From the NCBI RefSeq assembly GCF_000186865.1, contig NW_008705568.1, forward strand, positions 1,164,603 through 1,228,602: a stretch of 64,000 bases of DNA. Reading direction: 5' to 3'. Source of the stretch: Aureococcus anophagefferens. Its lineage: Eukaryota > Sar > Pelagophyceae > Pelagomonadales > Pelagomonadaceae. The translations under genes were made by a program, and so were the position numbers. This document shows, one piece after another, positions 48,601 through 59,046 of this stretch; the first letter of the stretch is position 1, and each line of letters starts with the position of its first letter. The notes under the pieces are model-generated. The model was given only the letters and a program-made list of their open reading frames with translations. It was not told the DNA's origin and made no database searches.

Positions 48601-51600
48601 AGTGCCCAATCGGCACGCATCAGCCAAACCCGAGGAACCCTTCCGGCTTGGATTCGTGCCAGGACTGCGACGAGGACGAGTACGCGGACGAGGAGGGGTC
48701 CGAGACGTGCACGCGGTGCCCGTTACGCAGCACGACGCGACACGAGGAAACCGCGCTCTTCGGCGGCGCGATTGGTGCGTCCAGCCCCTACGCGTGCGTC
48801 TGCGTGAAGGGCTACTACTCGCGGCGCTGGCCCGTCGTCGACGAGTGCATGAAGTGCCCGGCCCACGCGCAATGCGAGGGCGGGCTCACGCAGCCCTACC
48901 CCGACAAGTACTACTGGCTCCCGACGATCCGCAACCAGGACGGCGAGGAGAACAAGACCAAGGCCTACCGCTGCCGCTACACCTACGACTGCAAGGGCGG
49001 CAACCGCGCGGCCGAGTGCGCGATCGGCTTCCCCGAGCGAACCGGGCATTTCGCCCTCCCCGCGAACCTTTCCTGCGTCGCGGCGGACAAGGCCTACTAC
49101 AACACGGACTGCAAGGGCGGCGACCAGGGGAGCTGCCTCCAGTCCCCGGAGCACAACGGACACGGCTGGTGCGGCGAGGGCAAGAACCAGCGCGTGCCGC
49201 TCTGCGACGACGTCAAGAACGCGAAGAAGGCCAACGACGACAGCCCGGGCTACTTCGGCCTCAGCACCCTCGCGGTGAGGTGCCCGAAGCCGCAGGCGCT
49301 CGCCGACCTCGCGACGGTGCTCGAGTACTGCGCGCTCTTTGCGCTCTTCGTCTACATCAACGACCACGTCCGGCCCAAGTACCAGGTCCTCGACGTCATC
49401 CTGGACACGTACCAGGACCTGGGCATCGTCAGCGGCTACTGGCTCTTCTGGCCGGCGTCCTTCGACGTCCTCTTCATGGTCTTCAACATCGCGCTCTTCG
49501 ACGTCGACGTCATCGAGCCCAAGTGTTCGATCGCTCAGTGGAACCAGAATGCCACCTACTTCCTCATGCTCGCCATGCCCGTGATCTACTGCCTCTTCCA
49601 GTTCGCCTGGGTCGCCGTGTGCACGCCGCGGCGCGCCGACGACGTCACGGCGGCGATCAGCCAGTCGGCGTCGTTCCTCTTCGGCGCGCAGGCGTCGCTG
49701 ACGCTCACGGTGCTCGAGGTGTTCCCGTGCCGGCGCTTCGTGGGCATGGGCGAGAAAGTCCGCGCGTTCGCCGAGGACATGCCCTGCGGCGGGAGCGAGT
49801 CCACGGGCATGCGGGTCTTCGGCATGTTCTACATGGTGATCTTCGTCTACGGCCTGCCGACGTGCCTCTTCCTCTACCTCGTGAAGCTGCGGCGCGAGAA
49901 CCGGCTCTGCGACCCCTGGACGCTGGAGCGATGGGGCTTCTGCTACGACAAGTTCCGGCCGAACGCGTGGCTCTGGGGCCTCGTGCTGCGCTTCCGCCAG
50001 GGCGTGCTCTGCTTCACCTCCGCGCTGCTCTGGCACAAGCCCCTCGCGCAGGGCTTCGTCGGCATCGTCGCGCTCCTCGTCGTGATCTGGGCCCAGGCGA
50101 CGTTCGAGCCCTACGTCTACAAGGAGCTGAACCAGTTCGAGCAGGGCGGCCTGTGCCTGACGATCGTCACGCTGGCCATCGGCATCCTCTTCGAGGCCGA
50201 GAAGCTCGGCGACGACCAGCACGACGGCTTGAACGCCTCGAGCGCCGCGAGCGTCCGCGGCGCGCTCGGCGGCGCGCTCAACGCGGCGCTGGGCACGGAG
50301 CACCGCGTCTTCGTGTCGCTCTTCTTCGCGATCCAGGCCCTCTACCTCGGGCTGGGGCTGCGCAACGTCTACGTCAACTACAAGGAGGTGACCGCGCGCG
50401 ACCGGGCGCTGCGCGCCCTCGGCCGCATCATCCAGCGGAGGGGCCTCGCGCGCGGCGCGTCCGTGCACGAGTCCGACGGCCGCGAGCCCGGCGGCGCCGA
50501 GGCGCCCCGCGACGGCGCGCTGGCCGACGTCGACTCCTTCGGCCACAGCGCGCTCTACGCGGCGCGCGCCGTCGAGGCCGGCGAGCACGACGAGGGCGTG
50601 TCCCTCGTCGAGGCGCTCGCGCGCGCGGTCATCCCCGGTCGGTCGCGGCGCCGCCATTCGCTCGGCCTCAACCAGTACGCGGTCCTCAGGGAGCCCCTCG
50701 AGGAGCTCGTCGCGGCCTTCCACGGCTACAAGCTCGCGAACTACGTGTCGAGCGCGGGGCGGGAAAAGAGCGCGACAGTCCCAACTTCAAAGGCTCCTCT
50801 CTCGGCCGGGTGCCGATCGTTTCGGCCGATGTTTGGACGGGCGATCGTCTCTCGGAACGGTCTCGAAGCGCGGATGCTTTTACCGGAACGTGCGCGCGCG
50901 GAACGCTCGAACGAATCTCTCTCGTCCCGCCCAGGTCGAGCGGCGACTTCCAGGAGGCGTCGGACGTGAACGCGCGCGAGCTCTGCGACCTCGCCGTCGC
51001 GCTGAGCCCCTTCGTGGCCGACCACTCGTTCACGAACAACTACTCCTTCTCCCACGAGGCCGCGTTCTACCGGCGCCTCGAGAAGTTCCACCCGGGCCTC
51101 ATCGACTGCGTCCTCGAGGGCTCCGACGCGCGGCGCGCGGACATCGCGCGCGCGATCCACGTTCTCATGGTCGAGCAGGTGGACCGCGGCACGGCCGTGG
51201 GCCGCGTCGGCGGCGTCGTCCGCGCGAAGTGCGTCGACAGGAAGGACCGCTCCTCCGTGCTCTTCTTCCTCCTCCACTGCAGCGCGACGAACTTTGGCAT
51301 CGCGAAGCGCTTCTTCGACGGCATGGTCCGCGCGACGCCCAAGCTCGCGGCGCGCAGCGAGGCCTTCCGCGAGGAGCGCGCCGCGCGCCACATCCAGGAA
51401 TGCTTCCGCCGCCGCCGCGGGGCCTTCCGCGCGCGGCCGCCGGCCGCGGGCGACGCGCGCCGCCCGTTCACGAAGCACGAGGACCTCGTCGCCGAGGACC
51501 GGCGCCTCGCGGAGCGGTTCCGCGACCACCCCCTGGCCCTCGTCGAGCGGCGCTCGCGGGAGCGGCTCCAGCGGCGCGGCGAGACGAAGCAGCACACGCT

Positions 51601-51880
51601 CGAGAGCCTCACCGAAGCCGTCGCCAATCGCATGACCGTCCTCGACCGCGTCCTCGGCGCGCCGTGGGCCGGGCAGCCGCGGCCGGCCCCCCGCTACGTC
51701 CGCCGCGGCTCGGCGGAGTCGGCGTCGCTGTCGGCGAGCGCGCGCGACCTCCCCCGCCTCGGCTCGGGCGCGTCGACGTCGCGGTCCGAGTCGCTGGCGA
51801 GCGCGCGCGACCTCCTCCGCGGCTTGTCGACGTCGTCCGCCGACGCACAGGACGCCGCCTACTGCGGCCTCTACCCCTAG
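45672..51880 (+). CDS. Mosaic receptor: TauA-like ligand-binding domain, CUB/EGF repeats, multi-pass membrane region
   Basis: Exons 45672-45733, 45953-50746 and 50935-51880 give 1,933 residues. Signal peptide, then a periplasmic-binding-protein domain of the TauA/SsuA/NMT1 class at about 22-260 (MGYFGFDPLPFMVGIGRGW, LDIAVLGSAPFAEFAARG, SVGSTMHYHLKFL). CUB-like domains follow at about 393-505 and 553-690, EGF modules at about 522 and 856, and a GCC2/GCC3 Cys-rich segment at about 904-945. Eight or nine TM helices span about 1,140-1,500. The cytosolic tail has an IQ-like helix (AARHIQECFRRRRG, about 1,766). Intron 1 (219 bp, GC-AG) carries 18 consecutive C residues (45816-45833). A cell-surface sensor for a small organic solute is the likely role. 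Confidence 0.75.
50755..50934 (-). mobile_element. Introner, type B (180 bp)
   Basis: Ends CGGGGCGGGAAAAGAG and CTCTCGTCCCGCCCAG. The TSD GTCGAGCG is at 50747-50754 and 50935-50942. The intron is 50747-50934, GT-AG, phase 2 (YV-SSGDF). The core is antisense and slightly more GC-rich than other copies, suggesting age. Confidence 0.9.
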
Positions 51881-52713
51881 ATCCCGCATCCCCACCTAAG
51901 GCGACCTAGATCTAATCGCGCCGCAGGAGAGGTGGCGGCCAGCACCGGTGACCGGCGCACTCCGGCGCTCAACCTTTGGCGAGCACCTGGAGCGATGGCA
52001 GCCACTCGCTCGGCGCCCGCCAAGCAGCGAATCCCTTCCCAGTGGCTCAGCCCCCGCGGCGATGCCGGCCAGGGGCTCAGCCGCGCGCGCGCGCGCGAGG
52101 CGCACCTCCCAGCGATCGCCGCCGCTGCCGTCGCCTCGTCGACACGCTCGCCGTCCATCCTCCAGCAGCGCGTGCGCACGCCGCGTCCCTTTGAACACCC
52201 CCGTCGCCTTCCGATGACGACAAAATTTCTGGCACCAGTCTCGAGCGGGAGTTGCCCTCCCTTTAACAAGCATGCTGATATACCTTTTGGAATTACCGGC
52301 CGAGGATCCGACGCGCGCGCGTCGCCCGTCGCCCGCGCGCGCGGCGCCCGCCGACGACCGCCGCCCGCAGGCCCTCGCGCGGCCGAGCGCGGACGGCGGC
52401 CGAGCGCGGACGCGCGCGGGCGGCGGCGCGCCGCGGCGCCCCGAACGTCGCTCGCTCGCCGTGAATTTCAAGCGCCAAATAACAAGCTCGAGTGGATTTC
52501 GCGTGAATTTCGGGATAGACATTGGCGCCAGAGAGAAACGAGCATCTCTGACCGGCCGTCGCCCCGCCCGTGCGGCGCTCGGATTGATCGCGTCGACATC
52601 CCCAGGCGGCTCGGCGCGGTCCGCGCGGCGCGCGCGCGGCCGCGGTCTCGCGGTCTCTTTCTACATCCTTAGTAGTCGACGGCGCGGGGCGGGGGGGAGA
52701 TCGGGGCGGGCAC
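51881..52713. other. Longest intergenic stretch, no gene seen
   Basis: 833 bp between convergent stops. It contains (CG)n-rich tracts near 52080 and 52310 and two AT-richer islands, 52195-52310 and 52460-52530. Long open frames on both strands have random-looking composition (Arg/Ala/Pro) and no domain. Not a tRNA or rRNA by eye. Confidence 0.4.
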
Positions 52714-53880
52714 CTAGGCGCGGTGCGTGTGCGTGCCGACGCGGCAGAGGCGCTCGGACTGCGCGTCGCACCACTCTGGCGCCGCGAGCGGCGCGCCCGG
52801 GGGCGTCGCGGGCAGCACGCGGAGGGCGCCGCCGCGGCGGTCGAGGACGTGGGCGAGGGCCCAGAAGGTCGGCCGGACCCGGAGCTCGCAGAGGGCCCCG
52901 GGCCGGAGGGCACCGCGCCAGTCCGCGGCCTCGGCGCCGCGCGGCGCGACGTCCGCGGGGCCGACCGCCGCGTCGTGGCCGTCGGTCCAGCCGCGGAAGT
53001 GGACGCGGAGGGCGCCGGACGCGTCGACGCCCGGGAGGAAGGCGACGTCGCGGGCGACGCGGGCGAGCGCCGCGCGGAGCTCCGCGCGCTCGATTGCGAG
53101 GGCCGCGCCGTCGCCGCCGTCGACGCGCACGAAGCCGTCGTCGACGCCGCCGCCGGCGTTGACGAGGCACCGCACGAGCGCGACGCCGCCGCCGCCGGGC
53201 GCGGTTTCCATGGCGACGACGCGCGACCCGCAGCCCGGCGCCGCGACGGCCGTGCCGTCGTCGAGGCCCGACGGCGCCAGAGTTGTGTCGGCGGCGCAGG
53301 GCCCGCGGACGCGCACGGGCACCTGGCCCACCATCGCGACCGCGCGGCCGTCGAGGAGGCGGTCGTCGTCGGGCATGTTGCCCGTGAAGAAGGGCTCGCT
53401 GCTCACGACGAAGAGCGCGCCCCGGCCCGTGATCCGGCGCGAGATGCAGCGCCCGAGGCACTCGACCAAGTCGCCGGAGCCCACGGGCTCGTCCGGATCC
53501 GCGAGGCGCAGCCACTCGGCCAGGTCCGCTCTGCGGTCGCTCCGCCACGCGGCGACGCCGCCGCCCTCGAGGGACGCGAGGCGCGCCTCGTGGTCCGCCA
53601 GGGTCCGCGACACCTCGAGGTCCTGGACGCCCCGCGCCGCGGCGCCGGACCGCTTCATGATGCACGCGGCGCACGTGCGGCCGACGGTGCCTTTCGTCGG
53701 GTGGATGAAGTCGGCCTCGACCTTCTTCGTGTTGCAGCTCCGGCAGGTGCGCACGTCGCAGGCCCGGGGCGACGGGGGCGGGCCCGCCCAGAGCAGCGCC
53801 TCGTCGAGGGGCAGCTCGAGGGGCTCGGGGAAGGGGTCGTCGTTGATGACGCGGAAGGCGTCGCGATTGCTGCGCTTCAT
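52714..53880 (-). CDS. Zinc-ribbon protein with peptidase-G2-like beta domain, uncharacterised
   Basis: A 388-residue intronless protein starting MKRSNRDAFRVINDD. Near residue 45 there is a four-cysteine module, CRSCNTKKVEADF then CAACIMKR, like small zinc ribbons seen in algal expansions. Further on, RLADPDEPVGSGDLVEC, SSEPFFTGNMPDD and AMVGQVPVRVRGPC followed by LAPSGLDDGTAVA form a pattern reminiscent of peptidase-G2-type autoproteolytic or tail-associated domains. The resemblance is approximate. Possible multicopy family in this genome; a database search would settle it. Confidence 0.5.
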   Translation of the reverse strand: MKRSNRDAFRVINDDPFPEPLELPLDEALLWAGPPPSPRACDVRTCRSCNTKKVEADFIHPTKGTVGRTCAACIMKRSGAAARGVQDLEVSRTLADHEARLASLEGGGVAAWRSDRRADLAEWLRLADPDEPVGSGDLVECLGRCISRRITGRGALFVVSSEPFFTGNMPDDDRLLDGRAVAMVGQVPVRVRGPCAADTTLAPSGLDDGTAVAAPGCGSRVVAMETAPGGGGVALVRCLVNAGGGVDDGFVRVDGGDGAALAIERAELRAALARVARDVAFLPGVDASGALRVHFRGWTDGHDAAVGPADVAPRGAEAADWRGALRPGALCELRVRPTFWALAHVLDRRGGALRVLPATPPGAPLAAPEWCDAQSERLCRVGTHTHRA

Positions 53881-54082
53881 GCTCGGGCGGGGATCGCTTC
53901 GTGTTCGGTCGGCGGCCGGACCGCCGTCGCTCCGTTTTCGTAGGTCTACGCGGCACGTGAGGCTGCCGATGTCTGCGGATCCGCAGGATGCGCACGAACG
54001 AACGATGCGGGAGAGCGCGCGCGGAAGAGGGCGCTTGGGCAGCCTCGACAACTGCAACTTCAACATTAAACGGTGCTCGAGG

Positions 54083-55634
54083 ATGGCGAGCTTCCTCCTC
54101 GCCCTGCTCGCGACGACTGCTGGGGCGGCGGCCTCGAACTGCACGGGGCAGCCGCTCCCGTATCGCATCGACGTCTGCGACCTCTTCCACCCGCCGAAAA
54201 ACGCGTCGATGGCGAAAAGTGGCACCGTCGCGGCGCGCGCGCCCGGGCTGCACGGCGCCGCCCTCGGCCGCCTCGGCGCCCTCGTCGACGCGCGGCTCAA
54301 GGCGTTGGCGTTCTCCGTCGAGGTCGTCCCCGGCGCGCGCGACGCGAGCATCACCGTCGACGCGTCGGCCTCGGCGATCCGCGTCGACGTCGCGGCCGCG
54401 GCCGCGGACGGCGCCGACGCCGACGCGCTCGCGGACGCGCTCGCGGCCGCGTCCCCGGCGTCCCTGCGCGCGGCCGTCGTGCGCAACGAGCCCTTCGAGT
54501 GCGTGGGCTGCATCGTCGAGCGCGCGTTCCTCGACCTCGCGGTCGCCAACTTTGGCCTCGCGGACGTCGCCTGCGAAGTGTGCTCGTGCGCGAGCCTCTC
54601 GGAAGCGGCGTGCGTCGAGGTCATCCAGGCGGCGCTCTACGCGGCCATCGCCGCCATGCCCGTCATCGCCGTGGCCATCTTCGACGCGTGCGAGGGCTAC
54701 TGCGAGAGCGGGCTCGCGCGCGATCTCCCGGCGCCGGCGATCCCGGCGAGCGATCTACCGTCGCTGGCGATCCCGGCGTGCGGCGCCGGCGCCGCGACGT
54801 TCGGCGCCTTCGCGGTCTCGAACGCCGCCGGGTCCGTCGCTCCGCGGCAGGCCACGTCGGGCACCGCCTGCTACGACGACGCCGGGCTCCACCTCTCGAC
54901 GGCCGCCGACGACGACGACGTCTTCTCCGGCGCCGCGACGGCGTGCGACAGCCCCGTGTTCGTCAAAAGCGACGCGCTCGAGGTCTTCATCGCGCCCGTG
55001 CGGGACGAGCGCGACGATCCCACGTGGTACTTCGAGCTCGACGCCGCGCCGTCCTGTGTGGAAATCAAATCTTCAACCCGACTTAAATGTGCGCGTAATC
55101 GAACGGTTAGGACCAGACTCTTCGACCGTGCTTCGAGATCTCGACGAGAGCGATCGATTCGTCCAAAAATCAGCCGAATCGACTTGGATTTGACCGAGCT
55201 AGAGAATTTCAAAGTTTGGTCGGGACGTCCCAAACCAGTGGTTGATTTCCACGCAGGCGCCGTCCGGGACGATGTGGGGCGGCCTGTCGAACAACTCCAA
55301 GGGCGACACGGCCTACTGCGTCGACGAGCGCGGCTGCGCGGCCGCGGGCCCGCTGCCGTGCAACGGGACGAACGCCTTCGCGCACGGCATGACCGCGGCG
55401 ACGAACGCGACGGCGCGCGGCTGGCGCTCGGACCTCTTCGTGCCCTGGGGCATCTTCGCCGACGAGTTCCGGCCGGCCGGCGGCCATCCCTGGCCGCACT
55501 GGCGCCTCAACTTCTACCGCTACGACTACCCGGACGGCCCCGACGAGCCCTTCGAGCTCACGGCGTGGTCGCCCACGCACGACCCGTCCTTCCACGTCCC
55601 GGCCCGCTTCGGCCGCGCGACGCTCGTCGAGTAA
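54083..55634 (+). CDS. Secreted protein with CBM9-like domain; introner-split
   Basis: Exons 54083-55045 and 55257-55634 give 446 residues. Signal peptide MASFLLALLATTAGAAA. The first half has several Cys pairs (CVGC, CEVCSCASLSEAAC) and resembles no family I know. The second half looks like a family 9 carbohydrate-binding or DOMON-like beta sandwich (DDDVFSGAATACDSP, LEVFIAPV, WYFELDAAPSG, W.SDLFVPWGIF, LNFYRYDYP). It probably binds glycans outside the cell. The introner cuts the CBM-like fold between two strands, phase 0. Its stop is 2 bp from the opposite gene's stop. Confidence 0.6.
55054..55256 (+). mobile_element. Introner, type A (203 bp)
   Basis: Ends CTGTGTGGAAATCAA and TTGATTTCCACGCAG. 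The TSD GCGCCGTC is at 55046-55053 and 55257-55264. The intron is 55046-55256, GC-AG (the terminal repeat has CGCAG rather than CACAG), phase 0. The core is sense. Confidence 0.92.
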
Positions 55635-55636
55635 GG

Positions 55637-57510
55637 CTAGGAGGACGCGCGCTTCTTGCGCTTCGCCGGCGGCTCGTCGACGAGGTAGACGCGCTCGCCC
55701 GTGCTCTTGCGGACGCGCGCCGTGCGCTTGGCGATGGTCTTGTCCGTCGCGGGCGGCGCCGCGGGCCGCGCTTTGGCCGTGCGCTGCGTGAGCCACGCGA
55801 AGGCGACGCGCGTGTCCTGGTCGCTCTTCCCCAGGTGGCCGTCGTCGGGCGGCACGACGGGGAAGTAGTGGTGCGCGAAGACCTTCTTCTGCTCGTCGGT
55901 CAGGTTTCCGTCGCGGATGGCCTCGATGAGCGCGTGGCTCGCCGGCGCGACGACGTTGAGGCCCCAGGCGACGGAGCCGCCGCGGACGTTGCGGACGACG
56001 TGCGGGCAGCCCGGCGGGATGAAGACCGCGTCGCCCGCCTCGGCGTCGATGGTCCACCGGTCCCCGCCGAGGTCGGCCTCGACGTCCCGGTCCTCGACGT
56101 AGCCGTCCGCGAGCGTCGCGAGGTTCGCGTCGGACGGCGCCCAGACCGAGATCCGCTTCCGCCCGTGGAGGAGCATGTACAGCACGCCCGACGCGAGGTA
56201 GTCCACGTGGGGCCGCAGGTCCCCGCCGGGCCCCGGCTGGAGCACGAGGAACTGGGCGTCGTCGTCGTAGGCGTCGTAGACGTCGCGCGCGAACTTCGGC
56301 AGGCCCGCGAGGCACGGGAGCTTGTCGGGCGGCGCGCCCCGCGGCGACGAGCCGCCCGACGGCGGCTCGGGCCGCGGGCCGGCCCGGGCGGACCGGCCGC
56401 CGTGGGCCGCGTCCTCGAGCAGCGCGTGGAGCTCGGCGTCCACCGCGGGCGTCGCCGGCGTGAACGCGTGCTTCTCGTCGTCGAGGCACTCGGCCCACGT
56501 CGTCGTGCCCCGCGAGAACGACTCGAGCTCGACGTCGCCGCGGCCGCCGGCGACGACGCGCTTCACGAAGGCCAGGGGGCCCTCGGCGAAGAACTGGACC
56601 AGCGCGCTCGACGGCGCCAGCGCGCCCTTGACGCACGACGGCGCGACGGCGCGCGCGGCGCCCGTCTCGTTGAGCGCCTGGGCGGGAAAAGAGAGATTCA
56701 ACGTCGCTTCAACGTGGGTGTTCCGCGCGCGCGCGTTCCGTGAAAAAGCATCCACGCTTCGAGGCCATTCCAAGAGATGATCGCTCGTCCAAAAGTCAGC
56801 CGAAACGAGTGGAAACGGCCGAGATAGGAGCCTTTGAAGTTGGGAATGTCGCGCTCTTTTCCTGCCCCGTTGAGCGCCGCGACGAGATGCAGCGCCCAGC
56901 CCGCGGCGCGCGCGCGGGGCACCTCGGCGCCCCGGTGTGCGGCGGCCGGCGCCGCCTCCTCCGCGGCCACCGGCGCCCGGTCGACGGCCATGTCGTCGTA
57001 GCGGCTCGACGCGAGCGCGGAGGGGTCCGCGACGGCGCGCTCGACGGCGGCGATGGCCGCGGAGAACGCGGCCTCGCGCGCGGCGCCGCCGGGGATGGAC
57101 GCGAGGACGCCCAGGAACTCCGCCGCGAGCTCGAGCCGCGCCGTCGCGTGCGGCGCGGAGGCCGCGCGCCGCGGCGCCGCGGCCGCGCGCGGCGCGGCGG
57201 CCGCCGCGACGTCGTCGACGCACCGCGCGAGGCAGGCGCGCACGGCGTCGCGGTCCTTGCCGGCGGTGACGACGGCCGTCGGCGCCGCGGGCTCCGGCGT
57301 CGACACGCGCGACGCCGCCGCCGCGCAGGCCGCCGCGGGGGGTTTCGGCTCCGCGGGCGGCGCCGGCGGTTTCAGGGCGACCATGGTCATCGTCAGCGGG
57401 TTGTTCGGCGCCTGCGTCATGGTCATCGTCAGCGGGTTGTTCGGCGCCTGCGTCATCTTGAAGGTCGCCGGCAGCGAGGTCGCCGGCAGCGCCTGCGCCA
57501 TCTGCGCCAT
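55637..57510 (-). CDS. JmjC/cupin-like Fe(II)/2-oxoglutarate oxygenase-type protein; introner-split
   Basis: Exons 57510-56878 and 56677-55637 give 557 residues. The C-terminal half has the cupin-8/JmjC layout: a FxLQPGPGGDLRPHVDY strand with the HxD iron ligands near residue 366, RKRISVWAP, and FIPPGCPHVVRN with the distal His near 436. These enzymes hydroxylate or demethylate proteins (FIH, JMJD5, TYW5 groups). The N-terminus contains two perfect copies of TMTQAPNNPLTM and a long Ala-rich segment. The last 60 residues are Lys/Arg-rich, possibly a nuclear signal (KRKKRASS). The introner lies before the catalytic domain. Confidence 0.75.
56678..56869 (+). mobile_element. Introner, type B (192 bp)
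   Basis: Ends CTGGGCGGGAAAAGAG and CTCTTTTCCTGCCCCG. The TSD TTGAGCGC is at 56670-56677 and 56870-56877. On the coding strand the intron is 56877-56678, starting GCGCTCAA, GC-AG, phase 0. The core is antisense. Confidence 0.92.
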
Positions 57511-57655
57511 CGTCGCGTGTCGCTAAGCCCGCGCCTCGCTAAGGGTTGAGTATGTTGCGGCCCATGCGCCGCTCCGGCCTCACCAGTTCACGAGAGCTTC
57601 CGCTTCGGCTTCGGCTTCGGCGAGCGACGAGGTTAGGGCGGCCCGGGGGGGCGGC

Positions 57656-58902
57656 CTAGAGGAGCCGTCGGAGGTCGGCGACGCTCCGGTCGAAGTCGGC
57701 GCCGGCGACGGCCTCGTAGGCGGCCCAGCGGTCCCGCGCGAGGTCGCGCATCTCGTCGCGCTTCTCCGGCAGCCGCGCGGCCGCGAACTCGAAGAAGATC
57801 GCGGCCTCGAGCCAGGTCAGGGGCTCGAAGAGCTTCGACTCCGCGAGGCATCGCGCCGCCTCGGCGTCTCCGGAGTCGGCGCCGCCCTCGGCGAGGTAGA
57901 CGGCGATGAAGCGGAGGAGCTCGGCGTCGGACGCGGGCGCCATCTCGTTCGTGCGGAAGAGCTTGAAGATGTCGTAGCCGCGGTAGTTGGGCCCCGCGAG
58001 CTCGAAGTCGATGAAGACCGCGGCGCCGTCGTGGAGGAGCACGTTCGACGGCTTGAAGTCGCCGTGGCCGAGCACGTCCGCGCGCGCGACCTGGGCAGCA
58101 CAAGAGTGATTCAACGTCGCTTCAACGTGAGTGTTCCGCGCGCGCGCGTCCCGGAAAAAGCATCCACGCTTCGAGACCGTTCCAAGAGATGATCGCTCGT
58201 CCAAAAATTAGCCAAAACGAGTGGAAAGCGGCCGAGATCGGAGCCTTTGAAGTTGGGAATTTCGCTCTCTTGTCCTGCCCTGCGCGCGACGCCGTCGACG
58301 GCCGCGCGCATGCGCCGCGCCTCGCGCGCGAGGGCTCCCGCGTCGAGGGCGCCGGCGCCGGCGCCGCCGCGGTCCCCGAGCATGGCGTCGACGCCGACCC
58401 AGAGCGCCGCGGGCGCCGCGGGCAGCGGACCGGGGCACGGCAGCGCGTGCAGCGCCGCGAGCCGCGGCGCGATGGCCGCCGCCGCGAGCCGCGAGCCGTC
58501 GGCGCGCACGGCCGGCGCCGCGAGCTCCGCGCCGGGGGAGAACTCCTGGACGAGCGCGTCGTCCGTGCGCACGAGCACTCGCGGGCCCAGACCCGCGGCG
58601 CCCGCCGCGACGTCGACGACGCCGCGGCACGCGGGCGCGCAGCGCGCCCGCGCCAGGTCCGAGAAGAGCTTGACGACGAGGGGCTGCGGGCGGTGCTCCA
58701 CGTCGACGCGGAACACGTCGTTGCAAAAACCGGACTGGAGCGGCGTCGCGTCGTAGGCGCAGTCCGGACCGACGCCCGGCGTCCGCCGCAGCAGGTCGCC
58801 GATGGCCGCGCGCGACGTCGTCGTCGCCGTCGCCGAGAGCGCGTCGGCGCCGACGACCAGCAGCGCGAGCATGGCTCGACGGCGCGGTTCCGAGGCCAAC
58901 AT
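57656..58902 (-). CDS. Choline/ethanolamine kinase-like protein (APH fold); introner-split
   Basis: Exons 58902-58291 and 58090-57656 give 348 residues. The kinase signatures are SGFCNDVFRVDVEHR with LVVKLFSD, then LGHGDFKPSNVLL (catalytic Asp, the phosphotransferase 'HGDxxxxN' motif) and FIDFELAGPNYRGYDI (the DFE-Y-N-Y segment typical of choline/ethanolamine kinases). It would phosphorylate choline or ethanolamine for phospholipid synthesis. The N-terminus includes a hydrophobic stretch (MLALLVVGADALSA) that may be a targeting signal; an alternative start is at 58872. The introner separates the ATP-binding lobe from the catalytic loop. Confidence 0.8.
58091..58282 (+). mobile_element. Introner, type B (192 bp)
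   Basis: Ends CTGGGCAGCACAAGAG and CTCTTGTCCTGCCCTG. The TSD CGCGCGAC is at 58083-58090 and 58283-58290. On the coding strand the intron is 58290-58091, starting GTCGCGCG, GT-AG, phase 0. The core is antisense. Confidence 0.92.
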
Positions 58903-59046
58903 GCTCGCCGCGGATTTATGGCCTCCACTACCGCAGCTTGAAGTTCAACATGCGGCGCCCGAGGCGATACCCTCCCCGAAAGTCTCCCCAAGTCTCCCCG
59001 ACTCCCGAATCGCGGCTCTATAGCATGGCGTTCAACATAGGCCTCC

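Noticed and set aside
52714..56743. Very long plus-strand open frame of about 1,300 codons
   Set aside because: It joins the antisense of the zinc-ribbon gene, the CBM9-like first exon, an introner and the antisense of the JmjC-like gene. Only the segment from 54083 is protein-like.
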